A stretch of DNA of 64,000 nt from Bacteroidales bacterium (lineage in GTDB: Bacteria; Bacteroidota; Bacteroidia; Bacteroidales; UBA6680). Positions 17,082 through 26,666 of this stretch are shown in pieces (within the stretch, counting starts at the first letter, position 1; every line of letters begins with the position of its first letter). The notes under the pieces were generated by a model. It made no database searches, was not told the origin of the DNA, and saw only the letters and a list, made by a program, of their open reading frames with translations. The position numbers were made by a program, and so were the translations under genes. The DNA lies in contig JAOARD010000071.1 in NCBI GenBank assembly GCA_025210735.1, positions 62,001-126,000 on the forward strand, in the 5' to 3' direction.

Positions 17082-17522
17082 CTAGTGACGCAGTATTACC
17101 TTACCCTCTTTTACGCTCTTTATAAACATTGTTTGAGTACGTTTTCCTACACTGTATTTTAAAAGGATTTTAAAATCTTTGTTGCAGACCTTATCGGTTA
17201 ATTTTGTCTCATACTTTGGTATTGCTACTATGGTATAAATCTCTCCCTTGTCTAGTTTTTTCAGAAGAGTAGTATTACCATTTGCAGTAATGTCAAATGC
17301 CATATTGTAGTATCCGTTATTACTGTATACAATAATCTCATTAATTGTTACATCATCTTTACATCTGTTCTCAATAGTTATTGTATATCTCTCTTTATTC
17401 TCAATACCTTCGCGTCCGGCAACAATAATTCTCTTTTCAGAGTCAATTAGTTTAAGAGAGCCGGAACATGAGGTTAATAGCAGTGTACAAATTATATAAA
17501 CAGATACTTTTATTTGTCTCAT
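17082..17522 (-). CDS. Small lipoprotein of unknown function
   Basis: A 146-residue protein with a clean lipoprotein signal peptide (lipobox LTSC, Cys19). The mature part is predicted beta-rich (ERYTITIENRCKDDVTINEI, KILLKYSVGKRTQTMFIKSV) and has no recognisable domain. It begins 18 bp after the stop of the large Asp-box gene on the same strand, so the two may be cotranscribed. Function unknown; envelope location is the only supported statement. Confidence 0.6.
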   Translation of the reverse strand: MRQIKVSVYIICTLLLTSCSGSLKLIDSEKRIIVAGREGIENKERYTITIENRCKDDVTINEIIVYSNNGYYNMAFDITANGNTTLLKKLDKGEIYTIVAIPKYETKLTDKVCNKDFKILLKYSVGKRTQTMFIKSVKEGKVILRH

Positions 17523-17540
17523 CTATGTTCTGTTTTATGG

Positions 17541-20111
17541 TTACAGTTTAGTTTTTACAATTTTTCTGACCGATCTGTTTTCACCGTCAGACAACGATAC
17601 AATATATACACCATTTACATATTCAGATATATCTACTGTTTTCTGAGTTCCATTCATTATATCGGTATAAACAACACCGCCAACAGAGTTGTATACAATT
17701 AAACTGTATTCGGTACTATTTTCCGGGATATTAATATTAAACAGACCATCTGTAGGCGAAGGATATATATTGAATATTATCTTATTACTGTTATTTATAG
17801 CATCAGTACCTCCTCCGTTATCTCCGTCTCCATTATCTCCATCGCCGGGTTTAAAATCACCGTTTGAGTCAGCTGCAATTGCAGTTTCCCATATGCCTCT
17901 GCCAAATGTTGCCGCTCTCAGCTTTCCGGCAGCATACAGAATCTCAAGGTCGTTAACAATAACGTTCGGAAGCCCGTTATTAAATGGTACCCATCCTGAT
18001 GAGTTGCCATCTTTATAATATACACCAAGATCAGTACCTATATATAGCTCATTATCGCTTCCTGTTTCGTACACAATTTTGTTTACGGGTATATTGGGTA
18101 ACGAACCTGTAATATTTGTCCATGTAGCACCAAAATCTATCGATTTGTACACCTTAGATCCGTCATTATAACCACCAAATGTAACATAAAACTCCTCAGG
18201 TCTTACAGCGTTAACAGCTATACTGGTTATATTTCCAGATGCTGGTTTTGTAATGGTAGACCATGTTTTACCATCATCTTTTGTCCCAAATAGTTCAAAC
18301 CCTGATGAGCAGTATATATATTTAGTATCTGAAGGTGAAATAGCTATAACCTTTATACTACCGTTTGTAGGTGAAGCAAGCGATTGCCAGTTATCACCTT
18401 TATCTGTACTCTTATATATGTTTGAGAAACCACCAAATAGTGTAGCAGGATTTGTTGGGTGTATCTCAAGAGGCCAAACAAATGCGGCTCCGCTTGGTGT
18501 ATTAATAACTGTTGAGGCGGTAGCCCATCCGTCAAGCGTTCTCTTCATAAAACCACTCTGGCTACAGGTATATGCAATCTTCTCGTCAGAGTAGTCCCAT
18601 ACGGTCTCAACACCGTCCGATCCGTAGTTTCTGTTATGCCATTTAGTACCGTCAAATTGTGTTATATCGTTATCCTGAGCTCCGCCCATTACCAGATTGC
18701 TGTTTTTGGGTGTAACTGCAAGTTTGTAGTATTGTGTAATTGCCAATCCATTCGACAGATCTTCCCAGTTGCTGTCCTGTGTTATATCGCCTTTAAACAG
18801 ACCTCCATCGTTTGCAGAGAATAGTATTTTGTTACTTCCGGGCAGGAATTTAAGATCGTGATGATCTGAGTGAACATAGAAGAACGGACTGCCTGTTTCC
18901 CAATAACCATCCATATACTTCTCCCATGTAAGATTATTGCTGACTATTTTAGAACGCCATCCGTCAACACCTCCAAGAATCATTAGGTCTTTATTGTCAG
19001 GAGCAATAATTATTGTCTGATTATATCCACCCTGCGTGTCAAACTGTGCTGGTATAGTCATGTCGTTCCATGTTGTGCCACCATCTGTTGATTTGTATCC
19101 GTTACTGCTTCCTATGGCAACAATAATTTCAGGATCGTGTGCGGTAACTGCTATATCAATGCGGTTGGTCTCAAATGAGTCTCCTGTAATATCCTGCCAT
19201 GTCTCCCCATTATCTGTTGATTTATATACATCACCCGATTGTGATGAGGCGTACATGATTGTTGTACTACCCGGTTTGTAAAGTATATCGTTAAAGAACT
19301 TTACAGTTGATTTCAGAGTCCATGTAGATCCTTTATTTGTTGATTTATATATACCATTAGATGTTGTTGCAAAGATATTGTTGCTGTTTGATGGATCTAT
19401 AATTACATGAGCAACTTGTCTGGAATTAGTTACATCGTAGTTAAGTCCTGTTACAGACCATGTTTCGCCACCATCAACTGACTTGAATACACCAAGAGAG
19501 TTGTTGTGTTGTCCATCGTAGTCGCCTGTAGCTATATACATTATGTCGGTATTGTTTGCATCAATAGCAATATCTGAAACGCCAAGGTTTGGAACATTAT
19601 TGCCTTTAGAAACCCATGTACTTCCTGCATCTGTTGACTTCCACAGACCACCTGCCGGGGTTCCTATCCATATAATATTTGAATTAGACGGATTAAACTC
19701 AAGTACATTTATTCTTCCTAAACCGGCATAGAATGACGATGTAGATTCTGGTATTGTTGAAGGACCAAGTGATATCCAGTTTTCAGAGGTTGTGCTTCTG
19801 TATTGATTTGTTTTATATTTGATATACTCATTATATGTGTGCATTGGGTTTTGAAAAACTCCGGTGCTTAAAACTCTGTTCTCCCAATAGTATTCCCATC
19901 GTTTGAATTGTTTATAAGCTCTGCTATAATTTTTTCTGTCAATACGTTTACTGTATGATCGTCCGTTAAAGTCATATCTTATATTGTCCTGTATTGTATT
20001 GAGCTTTAATCCATCAGCTTGCATCTTCTTCCAATCCTGAGCATTAATGCTACATATACTTGCTAAAATGTATATTGTAACAATACAAAATATTCTAACT
20101 ATTGAGATCAT
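17541..20111 (-). CDS. Large secreted Asp-box (BNR/sortilin-like) beta-propeller protein with T9SS sorting domain
   Basis: From ATG 20111 (856 residues; a TTG frame start at 20138 is less likely) the protein has a signal peptide ending ICSINAQ. Repeated Asp-box motifs of the form KSTDxGxTW occur throughout about residues 150-700 (for example WKSTDAGSTW, FKSVDGGETW, YKSTDNGETW, YKSIDFGATW), indicating one or two beta-propellers as in sialidase-like and VPS10/sortilin-like proteins. A GDGDNGDGDNGGG linker is followed by a roughly 75-residue type A T9SS C-terminal sorting domain (NIYPSPTDGLFNINI to KIVKTKL). It is therefore exported across the outer membrane and probably attached to the surface or released. 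No sialidase catalytic residues are evident. Confidence 0.88.
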   Translation of the reverse strand: MISIVRIFCIVTIYILASICSINAQDWKKMQADGLKLNTIQDNIRYDFNGRSYSKRIDRKNYSRAYKQFKRWEYYWENRVLSTGVFQNPMHTYNEYIKYKTNQYRSTTSENWISLGPSTIPESTSSFYAGLGRINVLEFNPSNSNIIWIGTPAGGLWKSTDAGSTWVSKGNNVPNLGVSDIAIDANNTDIMYIATGDYDGQHNNSLGVFKSVDGGETWSVTGLNYDVTNSRQVAHVIIDPSNSNNIFATTSNGIYKSTNKGSTWTLKSTVKFFNDILYKPGSTTIMYASSQSGDVYKSTDNGETWQDITGDSFETNRIDIAVTAHDPEIIVAIGSSNGYKSTDGGTTWNDMTIPAQFDTQGGYNQTIIIAPDNKDLMILGGVDGWRSKIVSNNLTWEKYMDGYWETGSPFFYVHSDHHDLKFLPGSNKILFSANDGGLFKGDITQDSNWEDLSNGLAITQYYKLAVTPKNSNLVMGGAQDNDITQFDGTKWHNRNYGSDGVETVWDYSDEKIAYTCSQSGFMKRTLDGWATASTVINTPSGAAFVWPLEIHPTNPATLFGGFSNIYKSTDKGDNWQSLASPTNGSIKVIAISPSDTKYIYCSSGFELFGTKDDGKTWSTITKPASGNITSIAVNAVRPEEFYVTFGGYNDGSKVYKSIDFGATWTNITGSLPNIPVNKIVYETGSDNELYIGTDLGVYYKDGNSSGWVPFNNGLPNVIVNDLEILYAAGKLRAATFGRGIWETAIAADSNGDFKPGDGDNGDGDNGGGTDAINNSNKIIFNIYPSPTDGLFNINIPENSTEYSLIVYNSVGGVVYTDIMNGTQKTVDISEYVNGVYIVSLSDGENRSVRKIVKTKL

Positions 20112-20291
20112 ATAATTAAATTTTATGTTTACATACAAGGTATTTAATATTTTTTGTTATATCAATAGTTATAATACAAAAAGAGTTATAAAAAATTGTT
20201 ACAGAGTATACTTGATATGTATTGTTTTATATCATAATAACAGTACTTCATGCGTTTGTATAACTGCTGTAATTATGGAAGATTAAAAAAA

Positions 20292-20317
20292 TAAGACCTG
20301 CACTTATACAGGTCTTA
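20292..20317 (-). terminator. Terminator after M61 peptidase gene
   Basis: TAAGACCTG (20292-20300) pairs with CAGGTCTTA (20309-20317), loop 8 nt. On the minus strand it is followed by TTTTTTTAA, a classical intrinsic terminator 9 bp after the stop. Confidence 0.88.
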
Positions 20318-20325
20318 AATATCCT

Positions 20326-22077
20326 CTAGAATATCCAGAATCTATTTGCTACAGTATCGTTTTTATTGTTACTATTTTGCAATGTCCTGATTTTGTTAAT
20401 TTTTATATACTTATTTGAGTTCTTGGTAAATGTCACATTCTTAACTATTCCATTGTGTAATATTGTTAAATCTATTTTTTCTGGACTAAGTATAATATCA
20501 TCAAACTTGGGATTAACTTTGTTGTCGACCTTTAATATAATTACTTCATCCATTTTTAGAGCTTTGTTAATATCACTTTTGTTAAAAACTAAAGCATTTC
20601 CGTGTTTGGTAACAATGTGTTTAATAGATTTTATCTTTACTTTATGATAACTTGTTTTACTGTTATGTATGGTAAATCCTAATATACCAAACAGATATTC
20701 TGGATCAATGTTTTTTCTTCCTCTTATATATTTTGATATTATATGTTCTACATTTACAATAGAGTTAATCTCACTCAAAATATCATTACTGCTAAAACTC
20801 TTGTTGCTATATTTGTCTCTTAGTATCTTAATAATGTCAAAAAGATTCATCTTGCCGTTGCTGTTTTTTATAATCTCAATATCAAGCATCATTGCAACTA
20901 AGGCTCCTCTGTTATACACTGTTCCAAAATTTCTTCTTCCGTATCGTGAGTATATATCTTTGCTAAGTTTTGTTAACGATGCATTTCTGATACGAACAAA
21001 ATCTCTCTTATTAATCTTTTCATAAGTATATTTTTTATACATCTCCTTTATAAATTCACTCTTTGTATAGTAACCTGATGTATATTTCATCTTTTGAGAA
21101 AGATATTCATTAACCCCTTCATAAAGCCATAAATGCTCATCGCTTTTTGGATTTTGATAATCAAAATTCTCAATTACATTACTTTTTACAACAAGAGGGA
21201 AATAACATGCATGCATAAACTCGTGAAGTGCCATTGAATAGAGAATGGAATAATTATGTTTGAATACCATATCTATATTAAAGGTATTTATTGAGTTATC
21301 TTTGTGCTCTAATGCACCAAATGTGGTATTGTTTTTAGTTGTATATATAAAGAAGGTATACTCTTTATTAGGATATTTTATATGTTTTGTAGCTATCTTA
21401 AGAGTTCTTTTTAAGTCTGTGTATATTGAATCAATTGGATTCTCTTCTAAAGTTGAAAAACTTACAATATTGAATGTTTTTGAGTTACATGTGAACTGTT
21501 TGGTTTTAACACCACTTTTATACATCATTAATGGTTTATCTAACAACTCATCGTAATTTGAAGCGTATAGTGTTAAGGTATTGTCATTATATTCTTTATG
21601 TTTTAATGTTGTATATGGTTTTAAACATTTAGGCTTCACAATCTCTATACAGTAAGGAGTTTTATCTGTATCTGTAAAGTAACCAATAATAGAGTTCCAG
21701 TTGAATACAAAAACGGAGTCTTTTATAGCAACTGCCCCATCTAGAGATAGAAAGTTTCTTTTGTTGAAGTATCTGTAGTACTCAAACGATGTGCATTGTG
21801 GAATATTAACCATATTCACATCTGTTTTTACTATATTATTACCTTCATTTGTTCTGAAATCTTTACAAGCAATTCCATAGTTTCTATAATCGTAGCTACC
21901 AGGTATAGATTTTGGGAAGTAGTAATATCCGGAGCTTTCTTTGTTGTTCCTAACCTCAATCCTTAGTTTTTTATCGGCTAGTTTTTTAAGGTTAATCTTA
22001 ACATATATAGTATCTGAAGCTGATACAGATACAATACAACAGGTAATAAGGGTGAAAATAGCAAATAGGTGTCTCAT
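20326..22077 (-). CDS. M61-family (glycyl aminopeptidase-like) metallopeptidase
   Basis: A 583-residue exported protein with a signal peptide to about SVSA (residue 20). The N-terminal beta domain (about 22-200) precedes a thermolysin-like catalytic domain with the GALEH substrate-site motif (254-258), zinc motif HEFMH (285-289) and third ligand Glu320 in WLYEG, all conserved in peptidase M61. The family's C-terminal PDZ is weak or replaced by the lysine-rich region after about 480. It probably trims N-terminal residues of peptides in the periplasm or at the surface. It stands alone, with a strong terminator directly after it. Confidence 0.85.
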   Translation of the reverse strand: MRHLFAIFTLITCCIVSVSASDTIYVKINLKKLADKKLRIEVRNNKESSGYYYFPKSIPGSYDYRNYGIACKDFRTNEGNNIVKTDVNMVNIPQCTSFEYYRYFNKRNFLSLDGAVAIKDSVFVFNWNSIIGYFTDTDKTPYCIEIVKPKCLKPYTTLKHKEYNDNTLTLYASNYDELLDKPLMMYKSGVKTKQFTCNSKTFNIVSFSTLEENPIDSIYTDLKRTLKIATKHIKYPNKEYTFFIYTTKNNTTFGALEHKDNSINTFNIDMVFKHNYSILYSMALHEFMHACYFPLVVKSNVIENFDYQNPKSDEHLWLYEGVNEYLSQKMKYTSGYYTKSEFIKEMYKKYTYEKINKRDFVRIRNASLTKLSKDIYSRYGRRNFGTVYNRGALVAMMLDIEIIKNSNGKMNLFDIIKILRDKYSNKSFSSNDILSEINSIVNVEHIISKYIRGRKNIDPEYLFGILGFTIHNSKTSYHKVKIKSIKHIVTKHGNALVFNKSDINKALKMDEVIILKVDNKVNPKFDDIILSPEKIDLTILHNGIVKNVTFTKNSNKYIKINKIRTLQNSNNKNDTVANRFWIF

Positions 22078-22273
22078 TTTAATTTGTGTTTTGTGTTGAA
22101 AATAGATATGAATGATTTAATACAATTAAACCTTCAAACATTATATATAATGGCTATTGTTGATATTTATTGTATATACATGTATATTGTTATATTAATA
22201 TTGTGTTTTACAATTTGAATTACCGGAACAATCAATAAGTTTATATTTTTGTAATAACTATTTAAGAAGCTCT

Positions 22274-22317
22274 TATAAAACGAAGCATGAGAATGATTAT
22301 AAATGCGAGTTAATATG
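22274..22317 (+). repeat. Leader element copy K (short variant, upstream of TPR kinase)
   Basis: TATAAAACGAAGCATGAGAA followed by TGATTATAAATGCGAGTTAA and TATG retains both ends of the element but lacks about 25 internal bp present in copy G. The 24-bp stretch after it (AGCCTTATAAACAAAC then TTAAACAT) matches the spacer seen before other start codons. Confidence 0.7.
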
Positions 22318-22341
22318 AGCCTTATAAACAAACTTAAACAT

Positions 22342-24696
22342 ATGCAAGCCTTTAGACACACACTACTTTTATTAATAATTATAATGTTACCGCAGCTGAT
22401 ATATGGTAAGGTTAATTCGCAATCAGATACAGATAATATTGCGAGTAAGGATTCCGTGCTTATAAAGAGTTATCTGAAAACCGGGATGAGATTAGAGAGT
22501 GTGAGTTTTGATTCTGCTATGCACTACTATAACTCAGCTCTGAATATTTCTGATAAAAACGGATGGACAGATGAGAGGGCAAAGGTGCTGATTAATATTG
22601 GATTTGCATACAGATATAGTTTGAATTCAAAAAAATGTGTTGATTACCTGTACAGAGGATTAGAGCTTTATAAAACTACAGAGAACGATAAGGGTATAGC
22701 AGATACCTACTATAATCTTGGTACATTTTATAGCCATTTTGAGGATTTTGCACAATCAATAACATGTTTTATCAGTGCTATTGATGTAAGTAAAAAACTT
22801 GGAGACAACAAACGTTTAGGTATGATATATAATAATCTTGGATTACAATACTACTATACCGGACAGTATGAGAAATCAAATATATATCAGTATAAAGCAT
22901 TGGAATATAAAAAGATTATTAATGATGGGACAATAAATTTTACCTATCTGAATATTGGGCTTAATTATTATCAGCAGAAACGATATAACAGAAGTATAAA
23001 ACATTATAAGGTTGCTCTTGAGCATACTAACAGGGATAAGGAGATAGGTGTTGTTGCTACAGCAAATAAAAATATTGCCGATGTATATGTTGATATGGGA
23101 AAATACGACTCAGCACTGTTGTATCTTGATAGCGTTTATACAATACATAAACAACGTGGTGATAATGTTTCAATAGCAAGATATTATAACAAAATAGGAG
23201 ATATATATCTTAATAAGAACAATATTAATAAAGCCGAGAATAGTTACATTAAAGCTGTATCACTATTGTCGAATACCAATGTTAAACGCTCTCTGTTTTA
23301 TTCATATTCTAATCTGGCACAACTAAACCTTGGTAAGATAGAGAAGGGTAGTGGCAGTAAAAAATTGTTTGCAGATAAAGCTTTATCTTATGCTTATAAA
23401 ATGAAAATGCTTGCAGATAGCTCCGGATTTATGAATTGGAAAAAGGATAGCTATGAGATTCTATATAATCTGTACAGTATAAAAGGAGATAAGGATAATG
23501 CGCTTATATATGCAACCAGATTATTATCAGTTAAAGACTCATTAGCATCTGTTAACCGCGATAAGGTTGTTTCTGATTTACAGATAAAGTATGAAACACA
23601 ACAAAAAGAGCAGCAGATAGACCAGCAGCGTAAGGATATAGATATACAAAAAAGTGTAATAGCACAGGAGAGAAAGATAAGAAGTATACTGATTATTGGT
23701 CTCTCTGTTCTTGTACTGTTAATGATAATAATATGTATACTTTATACACAAAAACAGAGAACAAACCAGAAACTCAGATTACTTTCGCAGTTTAAAGATG
23801 ATATGTCGGGTATGATTGTGCATGATCTTAAAACACCATTAAGTACCATATTAAATGCAGATGTAATTGCTGACGGAGAAGAGCGAATTACTATTGTAAA
23901 GCAATCAGCATTGTCTATAAATAATCTTGTAGATAACATTCTTGATGTATATCGTTATAATAATGCCGATATAAAAATTTTATTATCAGATGTAAATATC
24001 TCGGATATCGTAAGTAAAGCAGTTAATCAGGTTGTACTATCGGCAAAACATAAGAGTATAAATCTACATGTAGAGATAAAAAGAGGATATATTATATCTG
24101 CTGATGCAGTAATATTAGAGAGAGTTCTGCTTAACCTATTATCAAATGCAATAAAATTTTCGCCGGTAGGTGGTAGTGTTCATATATGTGTTGAGATTGA
24201 TGAGCCTGATTGTTTGGTTATATCAGTATCTGACAATGGAGAGGGTGTACCTGAGCATATGAGACTATCTGTATTTAACAGGTTTGTTCAGGGAGCAAAT
24301 AGTATTGGCAGAAACCGCGGATCTGTTGGTTTAGGTCTTGCATTCTGTAAAATGGCAGTAGAGGCTCACAAAGGCGAAATTAGTGTTGATTCAGGAGAAA
24401 AAGGAGGAGCAAGGTTTATTATAAAACTTCTGGGTGTTATAAAAGAGAGTATAGATTACAACTCGTTAGTAATTGATACCGATACATATAAACTTAGTAG
24501 TTCAGATATTGAATACCTTAAACCTTTTTGTGATAAGCTGAAACATTATAAGATTTTTCAGATATGGGATATAAATACTATTATGAAAACAATAGATTGC
24601 AGTAATGATAATCTGAAAACATGGAGAAATAAGATAGATGAAGCCGTATACAGTGGTAACACTGATATGTATAATAGTCTTATAAACCTTGATTGA
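22342..24696 (+). CDS. TPR-containing sensor histidine kinase
   Basis: 784 residues from ATG 22342. Starts at 22303 and 22315 are also possible, but 22342 gives a good signal peptide (MQAFRHTLLLLIIIMLP) and the element-to-start spacing seen at other genes. Residues about 45-400 hold six or more tetratricopeptide repeats (LYYNLGTFYSHFEDFAQSI-like units), then a coiled coil, one membrane helix (about 450-470) and a kinase core: H box MIVHDLKTP with His494, N box LLSNAIKFSP, DNGEGVP and GLGLAFCKMAVEAHKG. About 85 residues of unrecognised sequence follow the ATPase domain. The TPR sensor is periplasmic. The partner is almost certainly the LuxR-type regulator gene 110 bp downstream. Confidence 0.88.
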   Translation: MQAFRHTLLLLIIIMLPQLIYGKVNSQSDTDNIASKDSVLIKSYLKTGMRLESVSFDSAMHYYNSALNISDKNGWTDERAKVLINIGFAYRYSLNSKKCVDYLYRGLELYKTTENDKGIADTYYNLGTFYSHFEDFAQSITCFISAIDVSKKLGDNKRLGMIYNNLGLQYYYTGQYEKSNIYQYKALEYKKIINDGTINFTYLNIGLNYYQQKRYNRSIKHYKVALEHTNRDKEIGVVATANKNIADVYVDMGKYDSALLYLDSVYTIHKQRGDNVSIARYYNKIGDIYLNKNNINKAENSYIKAVSLLSNTNVKRSLFYSYSNLAQLNLGKIEKGSGSKKLFADKALSYAYKMKMLADSSGFMNWKKDSYEILYNLYSIKGDKDNALIYATRLLSVKDSLASVNRDKVVSDLQIKYETQQKEQQIDQQRKDIDIQKSVIAQERKIRSILIIGLSVLVLLMIIICILYTQKQRTNQKLRLLSQFKDDMSGMIVHDLKTPLSTILNADVIADGEERITIVKQSALSINNLVDNILDVYRYNNADIKILLSDVNISDIVSKAVNQVVLSAKHKSINLHVEIKRGYIISADAVILERVLLNLLSNAIKFSPVGGSVHICVEIDEPDCLVISVSDNGEGVPEHMRLSVFNRFVQGANSIGRNRGSVGLGLAFCKMAVEAHKGEISVDSGEKGGARFIIKLLGVIKESIDYNSLVIDTDTYKLSSSDIEYLKPFCDKLKHYKIFQIWDINTIMKTIDCSNDNLKTWRNKIDEAVYSGNTDMYNSLINLD

Positions 24697-24806
24697 TTTA
24701 AACAGTTTCTTATATTTTGTGAATATATATAATTATTTAGTATGTTGCATTACAGCAAAAACTATGATTGTTTTCAATTATTTTATAATAAATATTGACA
24801 TTCTGC

Positions 24807-25643
24807 ATGGAGAGTTATAGAATATTATTTGTAGATGATTCTATTGAAGAGATAAAGACAATGGTGTCGGTATTTGATACATATTTGCCTGATTATATTA
24901 CATATCAGACAAATAATTCTATTAATGCTTTAGATATTGCTAAGGAGGTGAAAGCCGATCTTATTATCACTGATTGGGATATGCCGGGTATGTCAGGATT
25001 AGATTTGATTGATAATCTTAAGAGAAATAAAGAGACTAAAGATATACCTGTAATAATGTTAACCGGAGTAATGCTTACTCCTGATAATTTGCACAGAGCG
25101 CTTGATTCAGGAGCTGTTGATTATATACGTAAGCCAATAGAGCCTCTTGAACTGATAGCACGAACCAAATCGGCTCTTCTTACAACAAACTATTATAACC
25201 AGATAGTTAATCAAAAAGATCAGGAGATTACAGAGAGTTCGCTGTTTCTTGTAAAGAGTCATGAGTTTATATCAAAGGTATCAAAGAGATTGGAGAAGAT
25301 AAATGATATTATTGATTCAGATCCTGACAGAGCAAAGAAGGAGCTTATTTCTGTAAGAAACCAGATTGAGAGAGGTGGTAATGAGGAGAGTTGGTACCGT
25401 TTTAATTTGTCGTTTTCAAGAGTACATAAAGAGTTTGACAGAAACCTAATAAAAAAGCATCCAAACCTGACTCAATCAGATATAAGACTATGTTCTTTTA
25501 TAAGGCTTGGTATGTCAAACAAGGAGATAGCACTTGTACTAAATCAGTCAGCAGATAGTGTTAAGGTAACAAAGTACAGGCTTCGTAAGAAGGTACTCAT
25601 CGATTCTGATATCAGTTTTGAAAACTATCTTACACAGTTCTGA
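24807..25643 (+). CDS. Response regulator with LuxR-type HTH output
   Basis: 278 residues from ATG 24807 (the frame continues up to a TTG at 24795). Residues 1-125 are a receiver domain with phospho-acceptor Asp56 in ITDWDMPGMSG, Thr in MLTG and Lys in IRKPIEP. A coiled-coil linker (about 135-190) leads to a HTH domain, LTQSDIRLCSFIRLGMSNKE and IALVLNQSADSVKVTKYRLR, typical of Bacteroidota regulators paired with TPR kinases. It follows such a kinase by 110 bp on the same strand. Targets are not visible. Confidence 0.9.
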   Translation: MESYRILFVDDSIEEIKTMVSVFDTYLPDYITYQTNNSINALDIAKEVKADLIITDWDMPGMSGLDLIDNLKRNKETKDIPVIMLTGVMLTPDNLHRALDSGAVDYIRKPIEPLELIARTKSALLTTNYYNQIVNQKDQEITESSLFLVKSHEFISKVSKRLEKINDIIDSDPDRAKKELISVRNQIERGGNEESWYRFNLSFSRVHKEFDRNLIKKHPNLTQSDIRLCSFIRLGMSNKEIALVLNQSADSVKVTKYRLRKKVLIDSDISFENYLTQF

Positions 25644-25650
25644 TATATAT

Positions 25651-26325
25651 TCAAATCTCTGAATTTTTGTCAGAGGCAATCTGGTTTGTATATAACTTAG
25701 ATATATATCGGTTTATAATAATACTTACCTCATTTGCTCTGTCAACTATTATAAAATGTCCACCTCCGGTTATTATATTAACATTATTTGATCGTCCGGG
25801 AGGAATCATTCTATCGTCAGATCCACTTATTTTTAATACACTTTTAAGCGGAGTTTTGTTGTTCCAGTTTACAAGCGCACCAACAGCCCATTTGGCAAAT
25901 TCTAAATCTGTATCCTTGATTATGCTATTCAGCAAACTCTTACGGCTTGTACCAAACATCCTGTGTGTTATAATTTTTGGGGGCATTATAAACCTTTGTG
26001 GTATAATATTAAATAACCCTATACGTCCCATTAACTTCAGAAACGGACTAAGTTCATCTCTTGTTTCGGCAGATGATATCAGAATGGTTACCTTTGGCTT
26101 TAAACGTTTACTTATCTCGGTAGCAATAAAACCTCCAAAGCTTACACCAAGCAATCCAAAATCATCTTCTGGATTTATAACTTTAGATAATCTGACAGAG
26201 TAGTCAGATATAGACTCGTTTTGTATAGGTTTTATCCAGTTAACGGGAACAATCTCATAATTCAGTGACAGATACTTAAACACCCTTGTGTCAGCTCCTA
26301 ATCCGCTAAAACAGTAAATCTTCAT
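25651..26325 (-). CDS. Alpha/beta hydrolase
   Basis: A 224-residue cytoplasmic protein with SGLGADTRVF (oxyanion region, 7-16), nucleophile elbow GVSFGG (Ser62), acid residue in GSDDRMIPP and catalytic His in TGGGHFIIVD, a complete alpha/beta-hydrolase triad. Substrate unknown; the family covers esterases, lipases and thioesterases. It converges with the response regulator gene, ending 8 bp away, and has no operon partner. Confidence 0.82.
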   Translation of the reverse strand: MKIYCFSGLGADTRVFKYLSLNYEIVPVNWIKPIQNESISDYSVRLSKVINPEDDFGLLGVSFGGFIATEISKRLKPKVTILISSAETRDELSPFLKLMGRIGLFNIIPQRFIMPPKIITHRMFGTSRKSLLNSIIKDTDLEFAKWAVGALVNWNNKTPLKSVLKISGSDDRMIPPGRSNNVNIITGGGHFIIVDRANEVSIIINRYISKLYTNQIASDKNSEI

Positions 26326-26666
26326 TTAACTAATATTTCTATATACACTTAGTCATTATTCTATATAAATATAGTAATATAATGATTGTAACGTTTGCAT
26401 GATTGCTATTTGTTTGCTGATTGTGAAAAATTAAACTACTTTCTCTGTTTATGATGTCAAATACTAAATAGTGTTTTGTGTTATAGTGTTGTTAATTAGT
26501 TTGTTTGTGGTGTATTGTTGCTGCCTGTGTTCAGATTAAAAATACTCATTATTGAGTATTTTTTTTATTGTGTCAATTTACTTGTTTTATAGTCGTTAAT
26601 TGTTTAACGGTTAAATAATTTTTATAAAAGAGATCTCAACCAATTACTTAATCAAAATTTAAAGAA
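26326..26666. other. 341-bp divergent intergenic region containing a terminator-like hairpin
   Basis: Lies between the start codons of the hydrolase (minus) and an unknown gene (plus). The only structure recognised is the intrinsic-terminator-like hairpin at 26540-26567, about 100 bp before the plus-strand start. Confidence 0.45.
26540..26567 (+). terminator. Terminator-like hairpin in the 5' region of an unknown gene
   Basis: AAATACTCA (26540-26548) pairs perfectly with TGAGTATTT (26553-26561), loop TTAT, followed by a run of T. Since no gene ends here on either strand, it may be an attenuator in the leader of the gene at 26667 or a leftover of a lost gene. Confidence 0.6.

Noticed and set aside
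17689..18018. Plus-strand frames within the large Asp-box gene (also 18253-18594, 19036-19281)
   Set aside because: They are antisense shadows; the minus frame carries repeated KSTDxGxTW motifs, signal peptide and sorting domain.
20366..21556. Several hydrophobic plus-strand frames opposite the M61 peptidase gene
   Set aside because: Antisense shadows of an AT-rich lysine-rich gene; the minus strand has intact HExxH and GALEH motifs.
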